A stretch of DNA of 64,000 bases from Xenophilus aerolatus (GTDB lineage Bacteria > Pseudomonadota > Gammaproteobacteria > Burkholderiales > Burkholderiaceae_C): contig JASCNX010000006.1 of NCBI GenBank assembly GCA_029968055.1, positions 124,001-188,000 on the forward strand, in the 5' to 3' direction. Made by a program: the position numbers and the translations under genes. Within the stretch, counting starts at the first letter, position 1; each line of letters begins with the position of its first letter. The notes below the pieces were generated by a model. It searched no databases, was not told where the DNA came from, and saw only the letters and a list, made by a program, of their open reading frames with translations. Below, in pieces: positions 56,401 through 64,000 of this stretch.

Positions 56401-58046
56401 TGCTTTCTCCACCATGCAGAGCGTCTTTGCGAGTACGTGAGGCCCAACGGGCCAAGAAGCGGTTTTAGTTCGGGCCCGCCGCCAACCCAGATGGCGCCGC
56501 CGCGGGCACGATGGTCGTCGAACTGCAGTGACATCCGCATGGCGATGCGCTGCAGTTGCGCGACCCATGCGCCGTCGCCGTCGCCCTCGCCGGCGGCGAC
56601 TGGCGCTGGAATAGGCCGCCCGGCATCGGGCGGTGCGACCTGAGCGTTTCCCTCGGACAACGCTTCGCGTTCCAACACATCGGTTCCGGGCAGCAGCTCG
56701 ACACAAGGTCCCGTGCCAGCGTGCGGCCCCGAGTCGATCAACTGCACACAGTCGCGCGCCCGCGATGTCGCCACGAACATCTGCATGCGGTACCTGTCAG
56801 CTCCGTAGAGCCCGATCTGCGCCTCGTGCGGATCGACGATGAAGGTTGCGTCGAATTCCAGACCCTTGCAGCTCTGCATGTTCAGGACAGTGACCACATC
56901 CGGCGCGTCAAATTGCAGTTTATCCGCGGGGTTCTCTCGCCTAGACTCCCACGAGTAGCTTTGTACCGTGACTAGTCGGCCGAGCTGGTCGCTCAAAGTG
57001 CTATTCAACAGGGCAGTCATCGCGTTGCGCGTTGCCTCGCCGAAGACCAGGACGCCTACTTCCTTGCCAGGATTGTTCGTCAGCCAGATCCGGATGCGCT
57101 GAGCCACTTGAGCCCGATGGGCCACCACGCTGAGAATGGGCCGCTCGCCGGAGCGTGCCGGTAGGTTCGGCATCACACCGACGTCGGCAAAGAAGGAGCG
57201 GGCGAGTTCGGCAATCTCGCGGGTGTTGCGAAAGTTGTCAAGAAGCTGGTAACGGTTGTCAGCCGCAATGCCGAGAGCGGCGGCAATCTCGTCGAGCGTC
57301 GAATTGTTGGCGGTGATCTGCTGGTTCTCGTCGGCCAACACGAAGCAGCGCGGCGGGTGCTTGATGCGCGCTCCACGTGCCGAAGCCACCGCGGACAGCA
57401 TACGTAGCGTCTTGTAGAAACCGGGCGGAAAATCTTGCCCCTCGTCGATGAGGAGTGAGCCAAGCTCCAGCGCCTCGTCGGGAATGCACTCCACGTTCAT
57501 GAGAATGTGATTCGACGCCGCATCCCAGTCCACACCTGAAGTGCTGTCCTGCGCGCGCGGCGGCTCATGCCAGAGCTTCCATGCGGAGAACGCTTCGGGA
57601 TTGGCAAGGTACGCCTGAGCATCAACCATCCAGACGCCCGTTCTCTTCTCCCACGGACGCCATTCTTTCGCGTGCCACTGCGCTCCGGCCTCCTTGGCCG
57701 CCCCCCTCTGTTCATAGGGAACTTCGATCGCTATCCGGTTTGCGTCAGCTGGGTGCGGCGGAAGGCCGCTTTTGCGTTTCCACCAGTCTCCGAACCAAGT
57801 CAGCACCGTCGCGGACGGAATGCGGCTCCCATCTGCCGCGTTGGCGGAATACTTGGCCAGCACCCGATTGAACATGCCGAGCATGACCGGCACCTTGCGC
57901 TTTTCCAGCTCGATGGCCCGCTGGCACGCGATCAGGGTCTTTCCTGTACCGGGCGGCCCGCTCACGAGCACATGCTTGTCGGTGGGCGCGTAGAGGTAGA
58001 CCTGCTTCTGGGCCTCGGTGAACTGCCTAAGCTTCGGCAATCTCAT
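56397..58046 (-). CDS. UvrD/SF1-like ATPase with DUF5710-like insert
   Basis: 549 aa from ATG 58046, overlapping the drmB-like stop (ATGA). Walker A SGPPGTGKTLIACQRA, Walker B LLIDEGQDFPP, sensor-like ADENQQITANNS, C-terminal motif LEFDATFIVDPH and MFVATSRARDCVQL, a shortened SF1 helicase core. Residues about 105-145 (IAIEVPYEQRGAAKEAGAQWHAKEWRPWEKRTGVWMVD) resemble the DUF5710 module (VPF...KD.AK..GA.W....K.WYV). The last 150 residues are Pro/Ala/Gly-rich. Probably a defence helicase or DNA-end processor. Confidence 0.82.
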   Translation of the reverse strand: MRLPKLRQFTEAQKQVYLYAPTDKHVLVSGPPGTGKTLIACQRAIELEKRKVPVMLGMFNRVLAKYSANAADGSRIPSATVLTWFGDWWKRKSGLPPHPADANRIAIEVPYEQRGAAKEAGAQWHAKEWRPWEKRTGVWMVDAQAYLANPEAFSAWKLWHEPPRAQDSTSGVDWDAASNHILMNVECIPDEALELGSLLIDEGQDFPPGFYKTLRMLSAVASARGARIKHPPRCFVLADENQQITANNSTLDEIAAALGIAADNRYQLLDNFRNTREIAELARSFFADVGVMPNLPARSGERPILSVVAHRAQVAQRIRIWLTNNPGKEVGVLVFGEATRNAMTALLNSTLSDQLGRLVTVQSYSWESRRENPADKLQFDAPDVVTVLNMQSCKGLEFDATFIVDPHEAQIGLYGADRYRMQMFVATSRARDCVQLIDSGPHAGTGPCVELLPGTDVLEREALSEGNAQVAPPDAGRPIPAPVAAGEGDGDGAWVAQLQRIAMRMSLQFDDHRARGGAIWVGGGPELKPLLGPLGLTYSQRRSAWWRKQ

Positions 58047-59830
58047 GGCTGCTGCTCCAGATGCCGCAGCAGGCCCCACACGGGGTCGAAGAGCATTCGC
58101 CGGTCCAACAAGGTGTTGGCGGCGATGCAACTGGTCTCCGACACCAAGCTGCACGCGTGGCAGGCGGCGTGGTTGAAGCCCCCCAGCCCCTGCCCCGCCG
58201 TTTCGGAACAGACCGGGTCCGACGAACACCAAGCTCCTTGGTCGATCGCTTCGATCAGCGACTGGGCCAGCCTGTCCTTGCGTCCCTGACGCACCAAGCC
58301 GCCAAGCGATCCTTCAGAATCGCCGTCGGCCGTGTAGATCATGATCGCCGCGTAGCCTTTCTCGGCATTGACGTAGAGGCGCTCCCGCAGCGAAGAGGAT
58401 GAGTACCCGCACTCGAAGGTGATGCGCCGCAGCAGCAGATGTGACAGCGTGTGGACCGCCAGATACACCGCGTCGATCTTCGGGAGAAACCAGAAGTTGT
58501 CGTCCAGCCGCTTGCTCTCCAGCGCCTCGATCGCTGTGCGCTCGGTCGACGGAAGGGCCTGCGCCCAAGCGTGCAGCGCCGGGTAGTCGAGGGCCAACAC
58601 GACGCCTTCGCCGAACACCTCGGCAGCGGGCAGCCAGTTCTCCGAGGCGCCTACATCTGGGCTGACCATCCTGTCTGGTGCGCCGGGCGTCACGCGCTGA
58701 AAGCCTTGGTAGGCCCGGACCTCCCGCAGCCGGCGGACGAGAAGGATGCCCTCGACCATCGCTTTCATCCAGCGCGGCGCGGACGGCGCCAGTTCCTCTG
58801 TGACGGCAGAGAACCCCGCGCTGACCAATCCGCCTCCACGCAAGGCCCCTTCGATCGTCTGCCACTCCTCGTCGAGCAGAACGGCCTGATCGAGCGCCTC
58901 TGAGGTGGCAGCATCGCCCTCCTGCCCCAGCATGCGCCCGCTGATCTCGGCTCGGGCCACCTCTAGGATGTCGGCCGACGAACACCCGATGACTTGGGCC
59001 AGAAGCTCGGCGAAGGTGGCCACAAGGTCCTGCGTGTCGCCTTCAGTGTTGCGCAGGAGATTCAGCACCTTCTGATAGACGGCGTGCTGACGGATCTGCC
59101 CCGCATATTGGGCCGCCGTGCTCTCCACCACAGCCATCGGGATGTCCAGCGCCGAAATCGTCACCGGGTAGTGAAGATTGGTTGCGCCTCTTTGCAGCAC
59201 GACCACGTCAGCATCGCACGACTCCTGTTTGCCGTGGATCCACGGATGCCTGCCGCTGCAGCTTCTGAAGGTCTCCTTGATGATGGTCTTGTTGGAAAGG
59301 TCTTCCAAGCTCCGGGAACTTCCGCACGCGCACTTGACGCGCACCGACGCCAAGCCACCCGTCGCGGCCGTGGGGTCGACGACAAATGAAAGCCGGTCCC
59401 GCGACTTGCACCCTCGGTCGGCCCCGCTTCCGCTGTGAGCCCAGAAGCGCCAGTCGACGTCGTCGAGGTGGCCGTTCTCGCAAGCGCAGACGAATCTCAT
59501 CGAGACCAGCTTGCCGGTACATCCCTTGCTGGGGCATGACGGTTCGCTGTCCTTCTCCTCCAATTCCGTCCGCCAGTGCACCAGTTCGCGACACTTCTCG
59601 CAGAACATCGACCGCGGAAAGCGGCGGACCATCAGCGAAGGCTTTTCCGCCTTGGGCGTCTTGAGGATCTTGCGCAGGCGCGACGAGAGGCGCTGGAGCT
59701 CGATGAGCTTCAACTGAGCCTGCTTCCATTGATCGATGCCGGGGACCAAGAATGACTCTTGCCCTACGTCCACGATGGCGCCTGGACCAGCCACGCCGGC
59801 CACCGCACTCGAACGAATTTCGCGCTTCAT
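58043..59830 (-). CDS. drmB: DrmB-like DUF1998 protein
   Basis: 595 aa from ATG 59830, overlapping drmA by four bases. Zinc-binding Cys pairs: FCEKC, CPSKGC, CACENGH, KCACGSS. The DUF1998 region is in the C-terminal half (SHLLLRRITFECGYSSSSL, then CHACSLVSETSCIAANTLLDRRML, a Cys-rich end). Length and partner fit DISARM DrmB, which forms a complex with the DrmA helicase that loads on DNA. Downstream gene UvrD-like overlaps by four. Confidence 0.88.
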   Translation of the reverse strand: MKREIRSSAVAGVAGPGAIVDVGQESFLVPGIDQWKQAQLKLIELQRLSSRLRKILKTPKAEKPSLMVRRFPRSMFCEKCRELVHWRTELEEKDSEPSCPSKGCTGKLVSMRFVCACENGHLDDVDWRFWAHSGSGADRGCKSRDRLSFVVDPTAATGGLASVRVKCACGSSRSLEDLSNKTIIKETFRSCSGRHPWIHGKQESCDADVVVLQRGATNLHYPVTISALDIPMAVVESTAAQYAGQIRQHAVYQKVLNLLRNTEGDTQDLVATFAELLAQVIGCSSADILEVARAEISGRMLGQEGDAATSEALDQAVLLDEEWQTIEGALRGGGLVSAGFSAVTEELAPSAPRWMKAMVEGILLVRRLREVRAYQGFQRVTPGAPDRMVSPDVGASENWLPAAEVFGEGVVLALDYPALHAWAQALPSTERTAIEALESKRLDDNFWFLPKIDAVYLAVHTLSHLLLRRITFECGYSSSSLRERLYVNAEKGYAAIMIYTADGDSEGSLGGLVRQGRKDRLAQSLIEAIDQGAWCSSDPVCSETAGQGLGGFNHAACHACSLVSETSCIAANTLLDRRMLFDPVWGLLRHLEQQP

Positions 59831-62800
59831 GCCGGCACCCCTGTCTGGACCATCGGTACGAACAATTTCAATGGTGTGTCTACATGCCGCAACGACTGAA
59901 GCGTCTCCCGTCCCTCTCCCTGCTCCCTGTAGGGCTTGATCAGTTGCGCGTGCTGCCTGCCGCCACTCTGGAAGCGAAGATTGGCTCCCTTTGCCCGAGC
60001 CAAGTCCGTCCACTCCCTGATGAACCGGTCGAGATGCTCGCGTGATTCGGCGATGTCACCATCTTCGGCCGCCGCGATGCGCGCAAGAAATGCATCGGCG
60101 AGCCGGCTCACCTCGTCGGATTGCCTGTCGATCTTGGAGGCATGGGTGTTCGCATGCAGGCTGGACACCATGCGCACTAGCACCAGGAAGGCACCGTGCA
60201 GACCGCGGTCCTGCGCCGGCGGCGCAAAGGGGGTCACGCTCGTCGGCTCGACATGGCGGTAGTAGCCCTTGTGGAAGGCACCGAAGAACTCGTAGTGCGA
60301 TCGATCGCGCGGCTTGGTGGGCGAGAAGAGGGCGAACACGATGCCCGGCGGTCGTCTGGCGTCGCGCCCGACGCGACTCGAGGCTTGGATGTACTCCGAC
60401 ACGGTCTTGGGCTGGCCATTGACCAGCATCAACCCCAGCCGCTGTACGTCCACGCCCACCGACAGCATGTTGGTGCAGGCCACGAAATCGAGTGTCGCCT
60501 TGTCCGGCAGGCCGGTAGCGAGTTGGTGCAACGCCTCGGGGATCTCGCTGTCGCGCAGGTTGGCCGAGAGCTCCTTGACGCCCGCCCCTGACATGGACCG
60601 AGGCTCGCCGAGCGCATGCAGCCGCGCCGGGATGTCGTCTCGCGCCAGCGAAAGCGTCTTGCCGAGCTCGCGCTTGCTATTGTGATAGGCCACCAGCGTC
60701 CACCAGGTGTCCGTCAGGTCGCCGATCTTCTTGCGCATGACACCGCCGGCGGCAAGTAGCGCGGTCGAGGCGATCACATTCGAGAAGGTGGGCGTGTGCC
60801 CCTGCCCCATCGCACCGACGTACAGCCGGCCGGCCACTTGCTTCTGCGCCCTGGAGAAAAAGGAGTCGGCGGCATCAAGCCCCGGTGGCGGAAACAGAGC
60901 GGCCTGCCGGCCGTACAGCTTTCGGATCTGGTCGTCGGCACGTCGGATGGTGGCCGTGGCGCAAATGTACTTGGCGCCGCGCCCGAGGCTTGAGATCGCG
61001 GTATCGATGGCCGCCTCGTAGATGCCGGCCAGCGTGCCGAGCGGCCCCGAAATCAGGTGCAGTTCATCCTGGATGATCAGCGAGGGCGGCACCACGTCCA
61101 GGCCCGTGCCGAAGAAAGCACGCGCCTCGTCGCGCCAGGCGAGCATGGCGAACTTGTCGATGGTCCCGAGCAGCATCGTCGGCGGATGGCGATAGAGCTG
61201 CTCGTCGACATAGCTGATAGGCAAGCCGCCGTGAAAGGCGCAATGCGCGTCAGGGCAGAAAAGCTCCAAGCTGCCGCTCACGGCCCGCATGCCCACGCCG
61301 GCCATGCCTTCGTTCTTGCGCGCGGGCACGATGGGAGTGGCACAGACCGGGCACTGCTTAAGCGGCACCTTGACTCCCTCAACCTTCCCGATCGTCGACT
61401 GGATCTTGTCCAAGTCGGCCAAGGCTGACTTGTGTTCGTTGGGCGAGGAGTCCTTTCCCACCCAAAGCCCGAGGCAGAAAGGCGCGTGGCCCGGAAGATG
61501 TCCGGCGCGGCGCAAGGTCTCAAGGGCACAGATGAGCCCGCCGGCACGCTCGAACTGCTGAATCGTCAGCAGCCGCAGCGTGTAACGCTTGATCACCGCG
61601 GTGCCGCCGCCGCGCTTTCCTTCCACGAATCGGCGGCGGAGCATCTCAAAGGCCGCCACGGCTAGGTACGCCTCGGTCTTGCCGCCGCCGGTGGGGAACC
61701 AGATAAGGTCGACGATGGCGCGATCGCGATGATTTGGCTGCCAAAGGCCGCGCAGTGACAGCAGGAAGAACGCCAGCTGGAACGGCCGCCACCGGAAATC
61801 GTTTGGAGGCAGCGCTTGCAGATCGACATCACGCCAGGTCGTGCCTTCCGCCCGGCCGCGATTGGCTGACGCGCGCGCGACGCTCAGGAGCATGGCCCGA
61901 TTGGCCAATCGAAAGATGTCCAATGCCGCCGGCTCCGTCGCCAGCAGTCGCGCACCGTCCTTCATGCGCTCGACGGCCGCGTCGATGCGGTCGAGCACCC
62001 GCGCCCGCGGCGGGTCGAACCGGGCGGGCAGCGTGACTGATGCGAGGCGGTCGCGCCACTGCACGTAAGCGTCGATGAAAGCCGCGAAAGCAGGTGCGGG
62101 GTCGAAGGCTGCATCCTGCAGGCGGAAGATCGACAAGGCTCTCTGCACGGACACCGGCAGAGAGTCAATGTCGGTCGTCACGGGCGGCACCTCGACCGTG
62201 GGCATGAAGTCCACCGCTACGTCTTCAACTTGGCCCAACACCGGGTCCGACCAAGCCACTCCGCAACCGTGGCCGACGGCAAAGGTCGGCATCGAGCGGT
62301 ATTGCAGCGCCAGTTCCTCCGCCTCTTCATCCTCGCTGATGGTCGGCGGGTCGGGATATGAGGGCACGCCCAGATCCGGGCGGCATTTCATGCGTACTTG
62401 GAAGAGGATGTCCGTCACCTCGACCGGTGCATCCTCTGCCGTCTTCCGCTCATTGACCAGCGAAACGGTGGCGATACGCACGCCCTGCGCCCGGCGGATG
62501 AACAGATGCACGCTGGCGCGCCCGCCGAAGACCTCAGTCGACTGTCGCCCCTCTTGACGCACATCGAAAGTGACGGCGAGTTCCGCGTCTGACTCGACCA
62601 GCGGACGCCGCTGCCACACCTGCGGGCTTCGGCCGCGGCCCGGCCCCGCGCCGCCCGCATCCGCCGCCGGTGCGGCCACCAGCTCCGCGCTGGAGCGCTC
62701 GTAGCGCGCACCAGCGACTTGGACGACGATTCGTTCTTCAGCCTCAGCAATCGCAAAGGTGAGCCCGACCGATGCAGGAAGCTTTTGAAAGACCATGTCC

Positions 62801-63033
62801 ATTGGCGATTCGAGCTCTTCCTGCTCGTCGCCGTCCGCCAAGTCCTCGGCGAACTCCTGTTCATCGGCCGTTGCCCTGCCACTACTTGCACCCTTCGGAA
62901 AGATCATTCCGGTCAGGTAGCGCTTATTGGGCTTCTCCCTCATGGACTCGTCGATCGTGCCAGGGCCGATCAGGCGCCACCGCACTTCCTTCAAGAACTC
63001 CCGCCTCAGTTGCTGATTTTCATCGTTGCTCAT
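59827..63033 (-). CDS. drmA: DrmA-like SF2 helicase (DISARM core)
   Basis: 1068 aa from ATG 63033, with GAGGAG upstream. N-terminal 350 residues of unknown fold, then helicase: Walker A FPTGGGKTEAYL, DExH motif IIQDELHLISGP, motif III CATATIRR, motif VI QASSRVGRDARRPPG. The DELHLISG box is typical of DrmA/Druantia-type helicases. Length fits DISARM DrmA. Four-base overlap with drmB and 14-base overlap with the preceding ATPase gene. Confidence 0.9.
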   Translation of the reverse strand: MSNDENQQLRREFLKEVRWRLIGPGTIDESMREKPNKRYLTGMIFPKGASSGRATADEQEFAEDLADGDEQEELESPMDMVFQKLPASVGLTFAIAEAEERIVVQVAGARYERSSAELVAAPAADAGGAGPGRGRSPQVWQRRPLVESDAELAVTFDVRQEGRQSTEVFGGRASVHLFIRRAQGVRIATVSLVNERKTAEDAPVEVTDILFQVRMKCRPDLGVPSYPDPPTISEDEEAEELALQYRSMPTFAVGHGCGVAWSDPVLGQVEDVAVDFMPTVEVPPVTTDIDSLPVSVQRALSIFRLQDAAFDPAPAFAAFIDAYVQWRDRLASVTLPARFDPPRARVLDRIDAAVERMKDGARLLATEPAALDIFRLANRAMLLSVARASANRGRAEGTTWRDVDLQALPPNDFRWRPFQLAFFLLSLRGLWQPNHRDRAIVDLIWFPTGGGKTEAYLAVAAFEMLRRRFVEGKRGGGTAVIKRYTLRLLTIQQFERAGGLICALETLRRAGHLPGHAPFCLGLWVGKDSSPNEHKSALADLDKIQSTIGKVEGVKVPLKQCPVCATPIVPARKNEGMAGVGMRAVSGSLELFCPDAHCAFHGGLPISYVDEQLYRHPPTMLLGTIDKFAMLAWRDEARAFFGTGLDVVPPSLIIQDELHLISGPLGTLAGIYEAAIDTAISSLGRGAKYICATATIRRADDQIRKLYGRQAALFPPPGLDAADSFFSRAQKQVAGRLYVGAMGQGHTPTFSNVIASTALLAAGGVMRKKIGDLTDTWWTLVAYHNSKRELGKTLSLARDDIPARLHALGEPRSMSGAGVKELSANLRDSEIPEALHQLATGLPDKATLDFVACTNMLSVGVDVQRLGLMLVNGQPKTVSEYIQASSRVGRDARRPPGIVFALFSPTKPRDRSHYEFFGAFHKGYYRHVEPTSVTPFAPPAQDRGLHGAFLVLVRMVSSLHANTHASKIDRQSDEVSRLADAFLARIAAAEDGDIAESREHLDRFIREWTDLARAKGANLRFQSGGRQHAQLIKPYREQGEGRETLQSLRHVDTPLKLFVPMVQTGVPA

Positions 63034-64000
63034 CTTCTCCTCGCTTTTGTTCGAAAGATACCTTGGCCAAAGTCTCGAGAAACTCGCGGAAAGACGGTTG
63101 CACCGGCAGAAAGAGCGACGCACCGGCTCGCGACATACCCATATAAAGTAGCGACTCGCCCAGCCTTCCCGCCGGCAGCCGATCCAGATCGACCAGCATC
63201 ACCACACGCGCCTCCATGCCTCGGAAGTCCCGAATGCCCGCGACGATGCCGTGGCTGTACGAGCGCACCTGCCCGTCGGGATACAGAGGCAGGCAGGCAT
63301 GATCGAGGAGGCGCGCTAGCCGCCTGCATACCGGCCCCCGAATGCCGTCCGCCCCTAAGATGGCAATCTCGAACGGCTGGATACCATCGTTTAAGGCGTC
63401 AGACACGCGAGAGCACACGGCCGCGACCTCTTCGTCGAAGTCCGGCACCAACCGCAACCCTACCTTGACACCGAACCCGTCGACCTGCGAGGTTCCAATG
63501 TCGGCATCCAAGAAAGTCTGGATCACGCTTACGATCTCACGAGTCGAGCGGACGTTTCGGCGAAGCGCAACCTGGACGGCGTGCTGGGCCAGCAAATGCA
63601 GCGCGCCAGGGTCGGGAGGATCCGTCAAGAACTGCAGGTTCGGATCCATGAACCAGCGCCAGCGGCCTGCCGCCAAGCCACCTGGGAGCTGACGGAATAG
63701 CTGCTCCATGCGTGCCGGCTGTGCTTGGTCCTGCCCTTCGTCAACGATCAGGACGTCCGTCCCAGGCGGCAGCGCGCCGGACACGACCTGAATACCACGA
63801 AGCCCTACCCTTGCCCGCAGCGCCGCAGCAAACGGCGTCTCGCTGGTGAAAATCGCAGGTCTTCGGCCAACCGCCTGTTCTGCAATAGCACACAAGACGG
63901 CGAGCTCGGACTTTCCAGTACCTGCCCCGCCGGTGATGCAGAGGCGAGCACTGGACTCCAGGCTCTCCAAGATGGCGAATTGCTGGCCCGTTAGCCTGAA
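63020..64000 (-). CDS. P-loop/UvrD-like ATPase of the defence operon (5' truncated by window edge)
   Basis: The frame is open to the edge of the window and continues to the right (FRLTGQQFAILESL at the edge), so the N-terminal domain is outside. Visible: Walker A CITGGAGTGKSELAVLCA, Walker B DVLIVDEGQDQAQP, and C-terminal motifs FRGMEARVVMLVD and YMGMSRAGASLFLPVQP typical of SF1/UvrD-like or NERD-helicase proteins. Its 3' end overlaps drmA's start by 14 bases. The missing N-terminus could include a nuclease (NERD) domain; unconfirmed. Confidence 0.82.
   Translation of the reverse strand, partial: FRLTGQQFAILESLESSARLCITGGAGTGKSELAVLCAIAEQAVGRRPAIFTSETPFAAALRARVGLRGIQVVSGALPPGTDVLIVDEGQDQAQPARMEQLFRQLPGGLAAGRWRWFMDPNLQFLTDPPDPGALHLLAQHAVQVALRRNVRSTREIVSVIQTFLDADIGTSQVDGFGVKVGLRLVPDFDEEVAAVCSRVSDALNDGIQPFEIAILGADGIRGPVCRRLARLLDHACLPLYPDGQVRSYSHGIVAGIRDFRGMEARVVMLVDLDRLPAGRLGESLLYMGMSRAGASLFLPVQPSFREFLETLAKVSFEQKRGEDEQR

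Noticed and set aside
1-64000. CRISPR arrays, rRNA or tRNA genes
   Set aside because: I looked for regularly spaced repeats and cloverleaf/acceptor-like patterns and saw none; repeats found are dispersed, not regularly spaced.

Overview
The window is very GC-rich. It encodes a BphO/BphP bacteriophytochrome pair, three orphan Bug/TctC-type solute receptors, DUF2242, DUF3108 and DUF3567 proteins, a second IF-1, polyhydroxyalkanoate-granule genes and the rsmI-yraN-diaA-dolP neighbourhood. Together these point to a chromosome of the betaproteobacterial order Burkholderiales, most likely Comamonadaceae (Variovorax or Acidovorax-like). This is inferred from gene content and recognised protein families; no database was searched.

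Layout. 1-5.2 kb: truncated heme oxygenase and bacteriophytochrome (ATGA overlap), DUF2242 lipoprotein, single-domain response regulator, arginase. 5.5-8.2 kb: PHA-granule type cluster (helical protein, phasin-like protein, TetR regulator, alpha/beta hydrolase). 8.3-9.3 kb: RRM protein, second IF-1 and a small protein in one minus-strand unit. 9.9-15.6 kb: a divergent LysR regulator and a minus-strand operon of class III aminotransferase, Bug receptor and N,N-dimethylformamidase-like large subunit. 15.7-19.0 kb: self-sufficient P450-reductase fusion (CYP102/BM3 type) with an upstream operator-like pair. 19.2-26.3 kb: LivK-type receptor, TetR, acyl-CoA synthetase and a single-chain BC-BCCP-CT acyl-CoA carboxylase, probably one acyl-CoA pathway. 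26.4-37.3 kb: SGNH hydrolase, YXWGXW protein, purU-lrgA-lrgB, chaN, AbrB-type membrane protein, Bug receptor, D-2-hydroxyacid dehydrogenase, DUF3567, DUF3108 and FAH-family genes.

37.5-39.3 kb is an AbiE-like toxin-antitoxin pair preceded by a 17+3+17 nt perfect palindrome. 39.4-44.3 kb is a catabolic cluster (LuxR regulator, TfdB/MhpA-type flavin monooxygenase, DUF2783, Bug receptor, 3-hydroxyisobutyrate dehydrogenase family). 44.4-48.8 kb is the housekeeping dolP-diaA-yraN/rsmI block plus a GST and a Tyr/Pro-rich exported protein, closed by a strong terminator.

From about 48.9 kb to the right edge the content is accessory. A 546-base gene-free stretch holds three consecutive hairpins ending in T8 (candidate small RNA). 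A LexA-box-centred divergent region follows: a SRAP/YedK operon to the left; an unknown protein, a small protein and a multi-zinc-ribbon protein to the right. Last comes a visibly less GC-rich defence island: a C5-cytosine methyltransferase and a convergent Vsr endonuclease, then a tightly overlapping minus-strand operon reading (5' to 3') P-loop/UvrD-like ATPase (cut by the window edge), DrmA-like helicase, DrmB-like DUF1998 protein, UvrD-like ATPase with a DUF5710-like insert, and an unrecognised 554-aa protein. This has the DISARM core (DrmA, DrmB, cytosine methyltransferase) but unusual accessory genes, and it is the best candidate for an undescribed system here. Three related copies of a ~120-bp intergenic repeat, a 127-bp imperfect palindrome and several short hairpins punctuate the non-coding DNA.
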